From positions 239,010,750-239,074,749 of the forward strand of contig NC_073693.1 in assembly GCF_029784155.1 (NCBI RefSeq): a stretch of 64,000 nt of DNA. Reading direction: 5' to 3'. The DNA is from Uranotaenia lowii. Its lineage: Eukaryota > Arthropoda > Insecta > Diptera > Culicidae. The translations under genes were made by a program, and so were the position numbers. Under the pieces are notes generated by a model. The model had not been told where the DNA came from, did not search any database, and worked only from the letters and a program-made list of their open reading frames with translations. This document shows, one piece after another, positions 25,001 to 32,500 of the stretch (the first letter of the stretch is position 1; each line of letters opens with the position of its first letter).

Positions 25001-26062
25001 TGAGGCCTACATTGTTCTACAATATTGTAGAACCTAACAATTCATAAAACTTTGTCGAATACATCGAACATCTTTCTCTTGAAATAAAAGTTTGATGGAA
25101 ATTTGTTTTCATAAGGTTAGGGTGGTCCTACAAAAACAGTTTTTTCATTATATCTTTTCAGAGGGATATTTTATCAAAAATATTTGTTTGGCAAGATTTT
25201 AGATAATCGTCATGCGCACTTTTGTGGAAAACGGATTATCAAAATCTTGACGAAAAACTTAAATTTCAAGTAATTTTCTATCACTATTCGTTTCAACGAA
25301 TAGTTGCCGGCTCACTATTCGGTGCACCTATAGTTAGCTCTAACTTTCATGCAACAGCGTGCGTTGTGCAAAACCTACACCAAACTCCAGAGATAAATAG
25401 TCTTTCTGCTAGGATAAACAAGGATTTTTTGTTTGTATTTGTAGATGTTAATTTTACCTTGCTATGTAGTCAGCCAGCTTATCGATTTCATCCAGCTCAT
25501 CTCCACTGTAGTCTAGGCTGGTATCCAAGATCATTGCCATGTTCAGCTGCATCATATAAGGCAACGCGTTGAAAGTTGCACCCTCAGGGATATGCTCCAA
25601 ACGTCTGACCAAATTTCCAGCATGTTTATCAAACAAAGGTATGAAACCCTCCAGAATTTTGATATTGAAGGACGGATTCAGCGCCTTTCGCTGACTTTTC
25701 CATCGCTCAGTTTGCGACGTAAACAGTCCATATCCGATGTTCAAAACTTCGTAGAAAAACGGTTTGTCCAACCACGCGGGACTCGCATGAACCTGCTGCA
25801 CTATGTCCACATCGGTGGTAAAAAGAGTTAAGCCCAAGGGACCCAGCCATGTTTTGCGGAGCTTTTCTTTGCTCTGGAACAGCTCCCGAATAATTTCAAA
25901 CACTTGTAAATCGTTCTTTCCCAAAAATTTGTAACCGATCCCTATCAAGGGATAACTGCCTTCTACCGTAGGAATATCTTTGGCAAAGTCGAATTTCTTC
26001 ACATATTTGCGATACTGAAGAACAGCCCAGGCTATCACCACACAAACCCAAATCAACCACAT
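3872..26062 (-). CDS. Cytochrome P450, CYP4 clan, CYP325-like; complete four-exon gene
   Basis: This is a microsomal haem monooxygenase. Exons (transcribed right to left) are 26062-25458, 13217-13091, 13031-12461 and 4053-3872. They total 1485 nt, giving 494 residues and a TGA stop, the usual size for the family. Introns are 12,240, 59 and 8,407 bp, all GT-AG, and codons split at the junctions rejoin correctly. The start is ATG at 26062-26060: it is the first Met after an in-frame TAA, although the frame is open through GTG at 26068. The N-terminus is a hydrophobic membrane anchor. Later come the I-helix (SGAATDTAA), the K-helix ExxR (EVIR), the PERF-region NPYRF, and the haem loop FSAGSRSCIG with its cysteine; the glycine codon is split by intron 3. 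The subfamily assignment rests on general resemblance; a role in detoxification or hormone metabolism cannot be read from sequence. Confidence 0.93.
4801..5859. mobile_element. Candidate DNA element with imperfect TIRs; unknown family
   Basis: The left end (CACTGAGACGATTGGACGCA, continuing ATATTTGTCACA) and the reverse complement of the right end (CACTGCCGTTGGAAGCATAA, continuing ATGTCACA) match at about 24 of 31 positions. The left end is duplicated in tandem (period ~29 bp, from about 4772). A further inverted copy of the GACGCATA..TGTCACAC motif lies at about 5588-5650. A reverse-strand frame of 89 codons (5425-5156) lies inside; I do not recognise its product. No clear target duplication was found. 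Confidence 0.4.
6235..6830 (+). pseudogene. LINE reverse transcriptase C-terminal relic (CR1/L2-like), split by a SINE
   Basis: The translation around 6262-6420 gives VLCRINRYLTFWSKINYMKS and IIPYFDYCSTILL, followed by DTQIKRLQKIQ. These are conserved C-terminal RT-domain phrases of APE-type LINEs. After the SINE at 6473-6669 the relic resumes with VKQRIAYNSLMF and decays by about 6830. Stops and frameshifts show it is dead. Confidence 0.7.
6473..6669 (-). mobile_element. tRNA-derived SINE with 9-bp target-site duplication
   Basis: Read on the minus strand from 6669, the element starts GGCTTGTGATTTAGCTCAGT, containing an A box (TAGCTCAGTTGG), and has a B box (GAATTCGAGCC) 40-odd bases later. 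It ends in an AAACAAAACAAAACC-type tail. It is flanked by the direct repeat CGCTTAAAT at 6464-6472 and 6670-6678. The host LINE relic continues on either side, which proves the insertion. A pol III-promoted SINE of the Feilai/Sine200 general type is the best fit; the exact family is unknown. Confidence 0.85.
6940..7728. mobile_element. 789-bp MITE, TAA target duplication (possible PIF/Harbinger)
   Basis: The ends are inverted: left GGCGGCATCCATAAATTACG, right (reverse complement) GGGGGCATCCATTAATTACG, each continuing TAACGC. Both sub-terminal regions carry poly-C/poly-G runs next to a GTCACAAATCGT/ACGAATTGTGAC pair. TAA flanks both sides (6937-6939, 7729-7731). No transposase is encoded. Confidence 0.8.
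8166..8190. repeat. (GGA)n microsatellite
   Basis: This is an uninterrupted run of about eight GGA/GAG units on the plus strand. It lies in a moderately GC-rich, otherwise unassigned block (about 7.95-8.69 kb). Confidence 0.9.
8740..8805 (+). pseudogene. Possible LINE RT motif-A relic
   Basis: In one plus-strand frame this reads VTIDVKNTFINARVIAKAL and then a stop. This resembles the DVKNAFN catalytic motif A of R1/LOA/I-clade LINE reverse transcriptases, with the first catalytic Asp retained. No other RT motif could be followed on either side, so the call is tentative. Confidence 0.35.
9262..9450. mobile_element. 189-bp MITE with TA target duplication
   Basis: TIRs are CACTAAGGTTTTTTTACGC on the left and CACTAAAGTTTTTTTTACGC as the reverse complement of the right end. 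TA flanks both sides (9260-9261, 9451-9452). This fits a Tc1/mariner-type non-autonomous element. It sits at the left of a larger repetitive block (about 9.2-11.06 kb). Confidence 0.75.
10059..10139. repeat. Inverted repeat at the edge of the 137-bp tandem array
   Basis: Arms of about 28 bases (GGTGAAAGGGTTAAACTAGA.. and its complement ending CTAGTTTAGTCCTTTCACC) surround a short loop. The right arm begins the tandem array, so the left arm is one partial unit in reverse orientation. Confidence 0.75.
10090..10650. repeat. Degenerate minisatellite, ~137-bp period, about four units
   Basis: Equivalent positions recur at 10167 (GCGTCAGATAGCGAAAT), 10304 (GCACCAGATAGCGAAAT), 10441 (GCGTCGTACAACGAAAT) and 10577 (GCGTCAAGCAAC). 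Each is followed by GACTTCTACTxGTT, CAATACTCATATTG and GGAAGCTGTCATCTTGGAT variants. Spacings are 137, 137 and 136 bp. The units are clearly diverged, so the array is old. Confidence 0.85.
11803..12171. mobile_element. Fold-back/MITE candidate with ~79-bp inverted arms
   Basis: The left arm 11803-11881 (..TTATTTTATCGGCTATATAG..) and the right arm 12093-12171 are near-perfect reverse complements, including the TATTCTTTGAGAAAGAATAT core, itself palindromic. The ~210-bp centre has no ORF. No confident target duplication was seen. Such arms would form a strong RNA hairpin inside the P450 intron-3 transcript. Confidence 0.7.
12461..13031 (-). CDS. P450 exon 3: I-helix, K-helix and haem loop
   Basis: This exon holds the catalytic core: the oxygen-activation segment SGAATDTAAS, the ExxR motif in EVIRLYP, NPYRF, and FSAGSRSCI up to the first base of the haem-loop Gly. 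The donor is GTAAGT at 12460. All invariant residues expected of an active P450 are present. Confidence 0.94.
13091..13217 (-). CDS. P450 exon 2 (127 bp)
   Basis: It completes the split Arg codon and adds 42 residues beginning FFENGGQRFTNFFHYFD and ending with EQVKK. The acceptor is TTTCAG and the donor GTTTGT. It is separated from exon 3 by a 59-bp intron, typical of compact dipteran introns and in sharp contrast with the two giant introns of the same gene. Confidence 0.9.
13745..15294. mobile_element. 1.55-kb cluster: three near-identical ~0.5-kb units, one inverted, two direct
   Basis: Unit A (about 13770-14245) is the reverse complement of units B (about 14298-14755) and C (about 14842-15294). 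B and C are direct repeats joined by a spacer that also appears inverted between A and B. Only scattered single-base differences were noticed between units. The whole cluster is flanked by the 13-bp direct repeat TAAAAATAAGTTA (13732-13744, 15295-15307). Each unit carries a short hairpin (ACTGTGTATTGACAGTACAC..). No ORF of note exists. It lies in P450 intron 1. The element class is unrecognised. Confidence 0.8.
15983..17213. mobile_element. TA-flanked 1.23-kb fold-back element with tRNA-like arms, copy 1
   Basis: The terminal inverted repeat GGGGAGATGAGGGCATAA occurs at both ends, with TA on each side (15981-15982, 17214-17215). Internal arms of about 175 bp (around 16385-16560 and 16790-16965) are inverted copies. 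Each contains a tRNA-like A-box stretch (TTTGGCCTATTGGT) and a B-box (CGAGTTCGATTCC), followed by an A/T run. No transposase frame is present. A second, heavily interrupted copy spans about 32.44-37.39 kb. Confidence 0.82.
17600..18000. repeat. Dispersed repeat, uninterrupted copy
   Basis: This block matches 51827-53470 (shared landmarks GATCCAACTTAAACAGAG, AACGGTCGCATTTG, TCTAGGACTTCTTAA, CTTGACA). The distant copy is interrupted by a mariner element and by about 380 bp of other sequence that are absent here. This copy therefore serves as the empty site. No coding potential. Confidence 0.8.
18630..19740. repeat. Direct-repeat block, left copy (partner at 21514-24310)
   Basis: Landmarks such as CAATTCCCTGCC, TCTGTTCTGTAGTTT, TATATTAGA, AAAGCACCTA, AACGTCCG and GTCTCCAAGGACACC recur in the same order in 21514-24310. 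That partner carries two extra insertions: a solo LTR and a MITE. The left copy preserves both empty sites. Confidence 0.8.
20486..21511 (+). mobile_element. ITmDD37E mariner element, internally deleted
   Basis: Inverted termini AAGGGTGATACGATCAAAAT and (right end, reverse complement) AAGGGTGATACGGTCAAAGT are flanked by TA at 20484-20485 and 21512-21513. The element is 1026 bp, about 280 bp shorter than the intact relative at 30796-32098. The missing part includes the transposase C-terminus. Confidence 0.88.
20641..21384 (+). pseudogene. Broken ITmDD37E transposase
   Basis: The frame starts MPSKKEEQR with the N-terminal helix-turn-helix. It is interrupted by an in-frame TAG at 20845-20847 and continues in the same frame to TAA at 21382-21384. 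The first catalytic Asp block (VVMDDETYVKAD) and the second (FWPDLASCHYS) are present. Directly afterwards a short direct duplication (ATCTTGCCATTAC) leads into non-homologous codons, so the region carrying the catalytic Glu is gone. The product cannot be active. Confidence 0.88.
21573..22487. mobile_element. Solo LTR (915 bp) with TCTG target duplication
   Basis: The segment starts TGTAGCGTTATAAATAAATA and ends ACTTGTTTCA, so it has canonical TG..CA ends. It is flanked by TCTG at 21569-21572 and 22488-22491. The paralogous block at about 18.70 kb reads straight through (AATCTGTTCTGTAG), giving the empty site. It is more GC-rich than its surroundings and holds no long ORF. A TATAAA lies 9 bp from its left end. 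LTR:LTR recombination of a retrotransposon is the simplest history; the superfamily is uncertain, although a 4-bp duplication suits Ty3/gypsy. Confidence 0.72.
22524..23496. mobile_element. 973-bp MITE with TA duplication
   Basis: The left end GGGGAGAGTGGGGATACTTG and the reverse-complemented right end GGGGATAATGAGGATACTTG both run on into ATCCC. TA flanks each side (22522-22523, 23497-23498). The paralogous block at 18.72-18.75 kb lacks the insert. Internal copies of GATCAATTGTACCC and CTTGATCCCC are present. No transposase. Confidence 0.78.
24988..25250 (+). repeat. Dispersed ~250-bp repeat, second copy
   Basis: Reverse complement partner of 322-575; it carries the same TTCTACAATATTGTAGAA palindrome and the GCGCA...CGGATTA..AAAAT tail. 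Located just inside the intron next to P450 exon 1. Confidence 0.65.
25458..26062 (-). CDS. P450 exon 1: membrane anchor to mid-region
   Basis: It encodes about 201 residues from the Met start: a signal anchor (WLIWVCVVIAWAVL), a short basic stop-transfer stretch, then the P450 helix A-C region including the WxxxR motif (ERWKSQRKALNPSF). It ends with two bases of an Arg codon before the GTAAAA donor at 25457. Confidence 0.93.
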
Positions 26063-26299
26063 TTCCACTCGCTCGAAACTCCCGATAGCAACTAGTCGGA
26101 TTTGAATCAGAATTTACCACTCGACGTAATTAGAATTCAAAATTATAATTCATACAGAAAGCAATGGTCAATAATCGTCTAGCGAAAACACTGCTCAAAC
26201 GCCAAGAACTTCATTTTTTTTTCTAGATTTGTGTCACTTATACGTTCATTAATATATCTTCGGTGGCACGTGTCACATGGAAATGGAATCAAGGTCTGG

Positions 26300-29200
26300 G
26301 TCAAAATAATTATGTCATTAACGTCTATTGAAGACAATTCCAATACCGTTCTTTATTTGTTAGTGAACACATACGCACAGGAAGGATCGAAACCTTTATT
26401 TCCAATTTTCTAGAACTTAGTTCCAAAAAAGAAATCTGTTGTACATTTCCTCGGGTTTCACCAGGAATTTTTGACATCTTTTCAAATAAATATGACACTA
26501 GCACTGCCTTCCATAGAATGACTTGCATATTATGTAAAATGCACAAACAAAAACTCTAAAATGTTTCATTATCCCCACCCTAACATTTGAGACGATCGGT
26601 TATTGGTTTAAAAAAATGCTTGTTTAATAAAAATCGATCATCGTCCTCGATGAACCCGAACAAAAATAGGGAAATACCTACAAACTAGCAAATCATTCCA
26701 GTCGATAGATAGTTGTCTCTCGTGTCGACCAAAAATAAAACACCGTATGTCACCTTGAAGTGAAGGTGTGAATAAAATAAGAACTTGCTTTAGTTCGTCT
26801 ACTATAGCTGATTTACAAAATTGAGTTGGTATCGGTACTTTTGAAGAATTTAACCTTCCTTTGTGGTTAGGAGCTACATATATAACCCAAACCGTACTTT
26901 CTTGAAGGGATATCTCAGAAAAGGTTAAAGCTAGCTAGATACATACATGAAATTTTCCTGACTTTTCCTAAAATAAAAAGCTTTTCAATTTCTCGTTTTT
27001 AGATTTTTTTTTTAATGGGGTTACCAGAGTCACTCAGCAAAGAAATGGACAATTAGCCGTTTAGGGTCATATAAACCAGGATTATTGTTTTGGTTATAAA
27101 ATTTAAACTACTGAGCCGATTTTCATAAACTATACTATTTTGAAATTGTTCAAACGTCTGCTATTAGAGGCTTCTTAAAAATTTAAGTTTTGATTTTTAT
27201 GCTCTTCAGAAAACTACTTTGAAGCCAAAAACTCCTTAAAAATGGGTGTCTTGCTTCAAAGATAACTCATTTCGTTGAAGTTGCATTGAAAAACTTTTGA
27301 TTGATATGAATTCAAATAGATTCATAAAAACAATTTCAATGATTTCATAACTACATATATATTTTTATGAGGATCAAGGAATTTTGATAAAAAAAAATTG
27401 CCGTTCTTCATTCAATTCCAACCGATAGTGATAAATTAAAAATGAAGCGACTGATAGGGTGACCAATTCTAGTATTAAATAATAGAATTTCAACATATTG
27501 AGGACTAAATCTGGGGTATATCGACTTTTACTTTACGCTTTTTGTTACCCTGAGCATATCTACTCTGAAATATGAAGTTCATTTTAAATAATATGATGAA
27601 AAATGAAATACGACACTTCAATTAATTCAAGAATTTTATATGTGCACATTTAGATAATCCATTTTCTGTTGAAATACGGCTCAGCGAATTGTGGAATCTC
27701 TCGGAACCAATCACTTTAATTACTCTAAATGACTCTTTAAATCAGCCTTAATTTAGCTGACAGAATGAAATTTTATTATTCGAGCTGGGATGGTCACGAT
27801 CTTTGGGTAGGCAGAACCGTTTCATGGGAGGGGTTTTGGTGACTAATTTATTTTTATAATACTTTTGCTCAAACAGCGCATAAACTGAAAATACACAAAT
27901 AAATGTTTTAACTGTATATATTTGATTATGCATGTATAAGTTCGTTTCCATTAATGGTTTTTAAAGAATAAATAGTAACTTTTGAATAAACGTCTTAAAA
28001 TTTTTAAAATGGTCATAGTTAAATTTGCTTAATGAAGTTCAGTAACAAAGTAGATGAAGTTCTTACGTTGGCACAACCCACTAAAAAGAGTAATAAAATA
28101 GGGAACTTGCTTTAACCGTTGGTTAAAATGTTTGAATTGTGTCCAAAAATCTGGGAGATTTGGCCATTTGATTTAAGAAAAAAATAAGTTTTTTTTAAGG
28201 AGAACTTTAAATTTCTATAAAAAAATAACTTATTTTATGCCTAAATCTAGTAAGATAAATCTACCCAACTGTTGGGCAAATTTTTTAAAACTAAAAGAGA
28301 TTAAAATTTTACGGTCCAAATTTAACATTTAAGTTCGGAATTCGGCTGTTGAAAAAATTTTATTATAAAAAGTTACTCAATCCACTCTGAAGAATATGGC
28401 ATTTTTTGCAATACAATTTTGTGATAAATTTTTAAAAATCAGTTTCTTTCATTTTGTTTGCAAGTAAACTCAAATATATTTGTGATTTTCAGTTATTATA
28501 TGTAAACAAACTGAATGTGATTCAAAATTTGAAATTTTGAATTGGTTACCCGACCCTACGATTGCCTGCTGTTTGATTTCCTAACGAAATATTCATCCTG
28601 ATATTTTAAAACTAAACTCATTCCTAGGCTGAATCTGAATCTGAATTTTGAATGATAATTCTGAATTCGAATTTGAATTTTTATTCTGTTTGTGAATTTC
28701 AATACGATTTCTGAAATCTACAAAAAAAAGCTATGTCTGCATCTACATTCCTGGTCAGAATTTGTAAATATGAGTCAAAAAGTGGAATTTGTTTCAGGGC
28801 CCTCAATCATAAATCTTTAATTTCAAATCTTATGTTTTGGGTTTGAATCTGAATTCATTGTTTCAATTTTTAATTTTTAATCTGACTTGTAAATCCAAAT
28901 AAATAATGAATTTCGAATTATCAATCTGATTCTGAATTTTGAGTTCTGGATCCCCAGTAAGGAGCTCTGTTCAGTTGATATTTTCATGAGAATTGAGCTT
29001 GAGAATTTCGTATCTGAATGGTGAATAAAGAGTCAGGATGATTTCTAATTTTCATTTTTTCACGTTCGGAAAACTATTATCTAAATATCAAACATGCATT
29101 TGAGTTTCGAAAATAAAAAATCAAATTTTGAACGAAATGCAAAACCATATTTCAATCAGGATTGCAGAACAGTATTTTCATTTTTATGATGAAACCCCCC

Positions 29201-30080
29201 GAAAAATGAAAGCAGTAGGACAATTATGATTTTTAAAATATGGAACCAAAACGTCCGAAACAAGTAAAAATATGTAATTTAAAATTTAATACAGACTATA
29301 ATGTGCAAAAATCAAACGGTTTTTAAAAACAACATTACCTTTCAGTTTTCGTTATATAAGGACCAATTTAATTTAGACAAACACCATAAATACGTTTTTA
29401 TGTTCTGGAATGGTGATAAAATTCAACAATGAAAACAAAAGTTTTTTTAAGGAACTCAAAAATGACAAAAAGACGAAAAATCCAAAAAGTTAAAAAACAA
29501 ATTCAAACAAAAGCCTGAAAATAAAAAAAAACAACTAAAAAATGATGAAGAATGACAAAAACAGAAAATATGACAAATGAAAACAAATATTATAAACAAA
29601 TCAAGAAAAGTGTAAACTGCATTATGAACATGATTAGAAAAGTAATGATAATAACTACAAATGGTCGTAAATTGACTAAAAATAACGTTTTTGATATTAA
29701 TAATAGCTATTTTGTAAAAAAACTGATAACAGGTGAGAAAAAACCGTTCGATTTTGGCAACACAAAATGTACGGACGTGTTGCCAAAATTGAACGGGTCT
29801 TCTATAAATCTCGGGTCTAACTTCTATAAATATGTGAAATTTTTGAGAAAAACTGTAGCAGAATTCTGAACCTAGGATTAGTTTTCGGAGTTTTTTTGTA
29901 CGTTTTGAATTAAGATTATTACTCTTAATTATCCTTACTCAACCATTCAAATTTAATTGGGAATCTAAAATTTTGAGTGTAGATTAGAATACCTTGCTTG
30001 CTTTTTGGACCCTCATGGGAGGGGTTAACCCCCAAAACACCCTCCGTTCCTACGGCCGTGGGTGCAATACTCATGTGATG
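26300..30080. other. AT-rich intergenic DNA upstream of the P450 gene
   Basis: No supportable gene. The first ~230 bp left of 26300 should include the P450 promoter on the minus strand, but I could not identify a TATA box or initiator with confidence. About 28.6-29.0 kb is quasi-repetitive, built of GAATCT/GAATTT-like hexamers. A single 105-codon lysine/asparagine-rich frame (29552-29869) has the composition of random AT-rich DNA. Confidence 0.5.
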
Positions 30081-30082
30081 TA

Positions 30083-30483
30083 AGGTTGCCAGATTGCCCG
30101 GTTTTATCCGGGTTTGCCCGGATATTTAATACAAAATTTCGGAACAGTCCAACCCGGCCCGATGGCCCAGATTTCATTAAAAAATGGCCGGATTTCGCCC
30201 GGATTTATTCACTTTTTTTTGGCAAATCAAACAAAACAAAATTGTGATGAATTTTTTTTTATTTGTGCCTCCAAAATGAAATTATTTGAGCAAGTTTTCT
30301 AAACATAATCATGAAAGGTTTTTTGAAGCCTATAATACAATTTAAAATCTGTCGATCAGTTTAGATGAAAAAAAAAATTATTCTTTTTTTTAAATGATTT
30401 TTGTTTAGTAAATTTTGGGTTTTGACAAAATTTACCCGTAATTATCCGGCCCAGATAGGTGCTGAAAAAATTCCGGCAACCTA
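30083..30483. mobile_element. ~400-bp MITE-like element, TIR AGGTTGCC
   Basis: The left end reads AGGTTGCCAGATTGCCCGGT; the right end, reverse-complemented, reads AGGTTGCCGGAATTTTTTCA. GCCCGG/CCGGGC motifs repeat near both ends. Related fragments with CTGGCAACC..CCGGGCAACC occur at about 11545-11610 and 15.47-15.66 kb. The target duplication is ambiguous. Confidence 0.6.
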
Positions 30484-30795
30484 TTAGTATAATGGGTACT
30501 AAGTTATGACGAACACTGTGTTGCCAGAAGAAATTATGATTTTTGTTGTTGAAATTTTTCACTTTTCCATAAAAGCTTTCTTTGATCGCACGTGCTTAAT
30601 TTACGCCGACCAGCAAAAAAAAAATTAAAGTTTACTTCGATAGAAAACAAATTTATACAGAACTTTCTGACCTAATGTGTTTTAATTCAGCTCAATGAAA
30701 TTTGTGAAAATTTAACACTAAATTTACAATCATTTTAGCTATACTCATCTATACGAAACACGTCAATATGACTATTGGAAAATGGCAAAAGTATA

Positions 30796-32098
30796 AAGTC
30801 TGCTTCATTTAATATTGGAACACAAACAATTGCGTGTAGTTCAGTCATTTATTAACGAAATCATAATTTGTTTTTCATACAAATGTAGCATTTTCTTTAC
30901 TCTTTCATAAAAAAAATTAAAAAAATTATTCATTGCTGTTTCGAAGAAATTCTCGTACTTTTCCCGTAATACGGCACATTAGGCGGCGCACACCCTTTTC
31001 GTCCACCGTTTTGGCGATTTGATTCCACCAGTTCTTCATTTGAGTCATGTTCCTAACAAGTTTTCCCTTTGCCTTAAGCCTCCGCTTCGTGATTGCCCAG
31101 TATTTCTCTATCGGCCGGAACTGGGGGTAGTTTTGGGGGTTGAGGTCCTTCGGTATTACGCTGACCCCGTTCGTTGCGTACCATTCCATAACCGTTTTGC
31201 TGTAATGGCAGCTTGCGAGGTCCGGCCAAAACATTACTGGACGGTCGTGGGCACGAATAAACGGCAGAATCCGTTTCTGTAGGCACTCTTTTTTGTAGAC
31301 TTCTGATGTCATTGTCTTGTCAGTGAGAAAGACTTTGGTTTTCTGTCCACAACTGCATATCCCCTGCCAAATCATGTACTTGCGGGCGAATTTATCCGCA
31401 AACACGAACTTAAATTTTGCAGGTACATCCCCCCGAGCCGTCGCCAAATAAAATTTTTGACCTGGGATTTGCCCAAAGTCCGCCTTCACGTAGGTCTCAT
31501 CGTCCATCAGAATACATCCGTCGAACTTGGTCAGCACTTGGTCGTACAGCTTTCGAGCACGGATTCTGGCCACATTGTTCTGCTTCAGCGTCCGATTTGG
31601 CTGTTTGCTGGCTCGGAATGACCTTATTCCTTCCCGGAGACGAATTCGTCGCACCGTACTGTGAGCGGCCTGGAACTTATTGGCCAAATCGCGGTCTGAA
31701 AGATTGGGATTCCTCTTGACGGCCTTGATGACTTTCCCACGCAGTTTCCTGTCGACAGTTCCACTCCGACGCTTCGAATGCGGCTTCCGAGCCGCTGTCA
31801 ATGTTTCCTTGTACTGCTTGATAACACGCCATACGGTATTTCTGGGCATTTTAAGCTGTTTAGCTAGCTTCGATGCCGACAACAATGGATTTTCAAGAAA
31901 ACTGTGCACAATTTGATCTCTCCGTTCGGCTTCCATGGCGGTTGTTTACAAAATGCTATCGTTTGGTGTTATGACATAAATACATGGTGAAAGGTAATGA
32001 ATTTCCCAACACGTGGGTGAAAAAAGTTTCCAAATCCGTCCACTAGGAGCGCCACAATGAGCAAAAGAATTTGTTCCAATATTAAATGAAGCAGACTT
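30796..32098 (-). mobile_element. Intact ITmDD37E mariner element (1303 bp)
   Basis: The two ends are identical over 27 bp in inverted orientation (AAGTCTGCTTCATTTAATAT, then TGGAACA). TA lies at 30794-30795 and 32099-32100. The sole gene is an uninterrupted 336-codon transposase. Perfect TIRs plus an open frame indicate recent transposition. Confidence 0.93.
30926..31936 (-). CDS. ITmDD37E mariner transposase, full length
   Basis: This cut-and-paste DNA transposase of the IS630-Tc1-mariner superfamily has 336 residues from ATG at 31936 to the stop near 30926, with no break. The N-terminal ~120 residues contain paired helix-turn-helix segments (SASKLAKQLKMPRNTVWRVI; SDRDLANKFQAAHSTVRRIR) that bind the TIRs. 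The catalytic triad is visible: Asp in LMDDETYVKAD, Asp in FWPDLASCHYS, and Glu in FRPIEKYWA. There are 37 residues between the second Asp and the Glu, which gives the DD37E signature described for mosquito ITmDD37E elements. The gene sits alone between its TIRs in intergenic DNA. Intactness suggests possible activity; expression is not shown. Confidence 0.95.
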   Translation of the reverse strand: MEAERRDQIVHSFLENPLLSASKLAKQLKMPRNTVWRVIKQYKETLTAARKPHSKRRSGTVDRKLRGKVIKAVKRNPNLSDRDLANKFQAAHSTVRRIRLREGIRSFRASKQPNRTLKQNNVARIRARKLYDQVLTKFDGCILMDDETYVKADFGQIPGQKFYLATARGDVPAKFKFVFADKFARKYMIWQGICSCGQKTKVFLTDKTMTSEVYKKECLQKRILPFIRAHDRPVMFWPDLASCHYSKTVMEWYATNGVSVIPKDLNPQNYPQFRPIEKYWAITKRRLKAKGKLVRNMTQMKNWWNQIAKTVDEKGVRRLMCRITGKVREFLRNSNE

Positions 32099-32500
32099 TA
32101 GAATACTGCTTGGTATTTCAAATTACATCAAATCAACAATTTCAATTCCAGAATCAACTTTCTTCAAGAAAACGAGTAATTTTGGTTTTTGCGAAAAATG
32201 TTAGAGAGGGTTTCTTTTTTTTTTTTTTGAGGCACAAATAATCATATAAACATATTTTCTTCAATAAAAAGAAGAAATTTTAAAAACAATTGGGCTTCAA
32301 AAAACGCCCCTAAAGGCCTTAGTCCCATTTCGATCTCGTGGCACTCATGCCCTTACAAAGTTTAAAAAAAACCAAAGCATCTTGCTCTCTTGCTACACAC
32401 ACATAGGTACAAGAGGTCTGTTGGGCAAACATCAATTCAAACGAACTGGGAAAATACCTAAATACCTAAATAAATTTTCACGAGGAACAATTTTGTAGCT

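Noticed and set aside
29552..29869. 105-codon Lys/Asn-rich frame
   Set aside because: Codon usage and composition match random AT-rich DNA; no conserved motif, no promoter or splice evidence.
31019..31916. Several plus-strand frames of 70-100 codons
   Set aside because: They are antisense shadows of the intact mariner transposase; no motif of their own.
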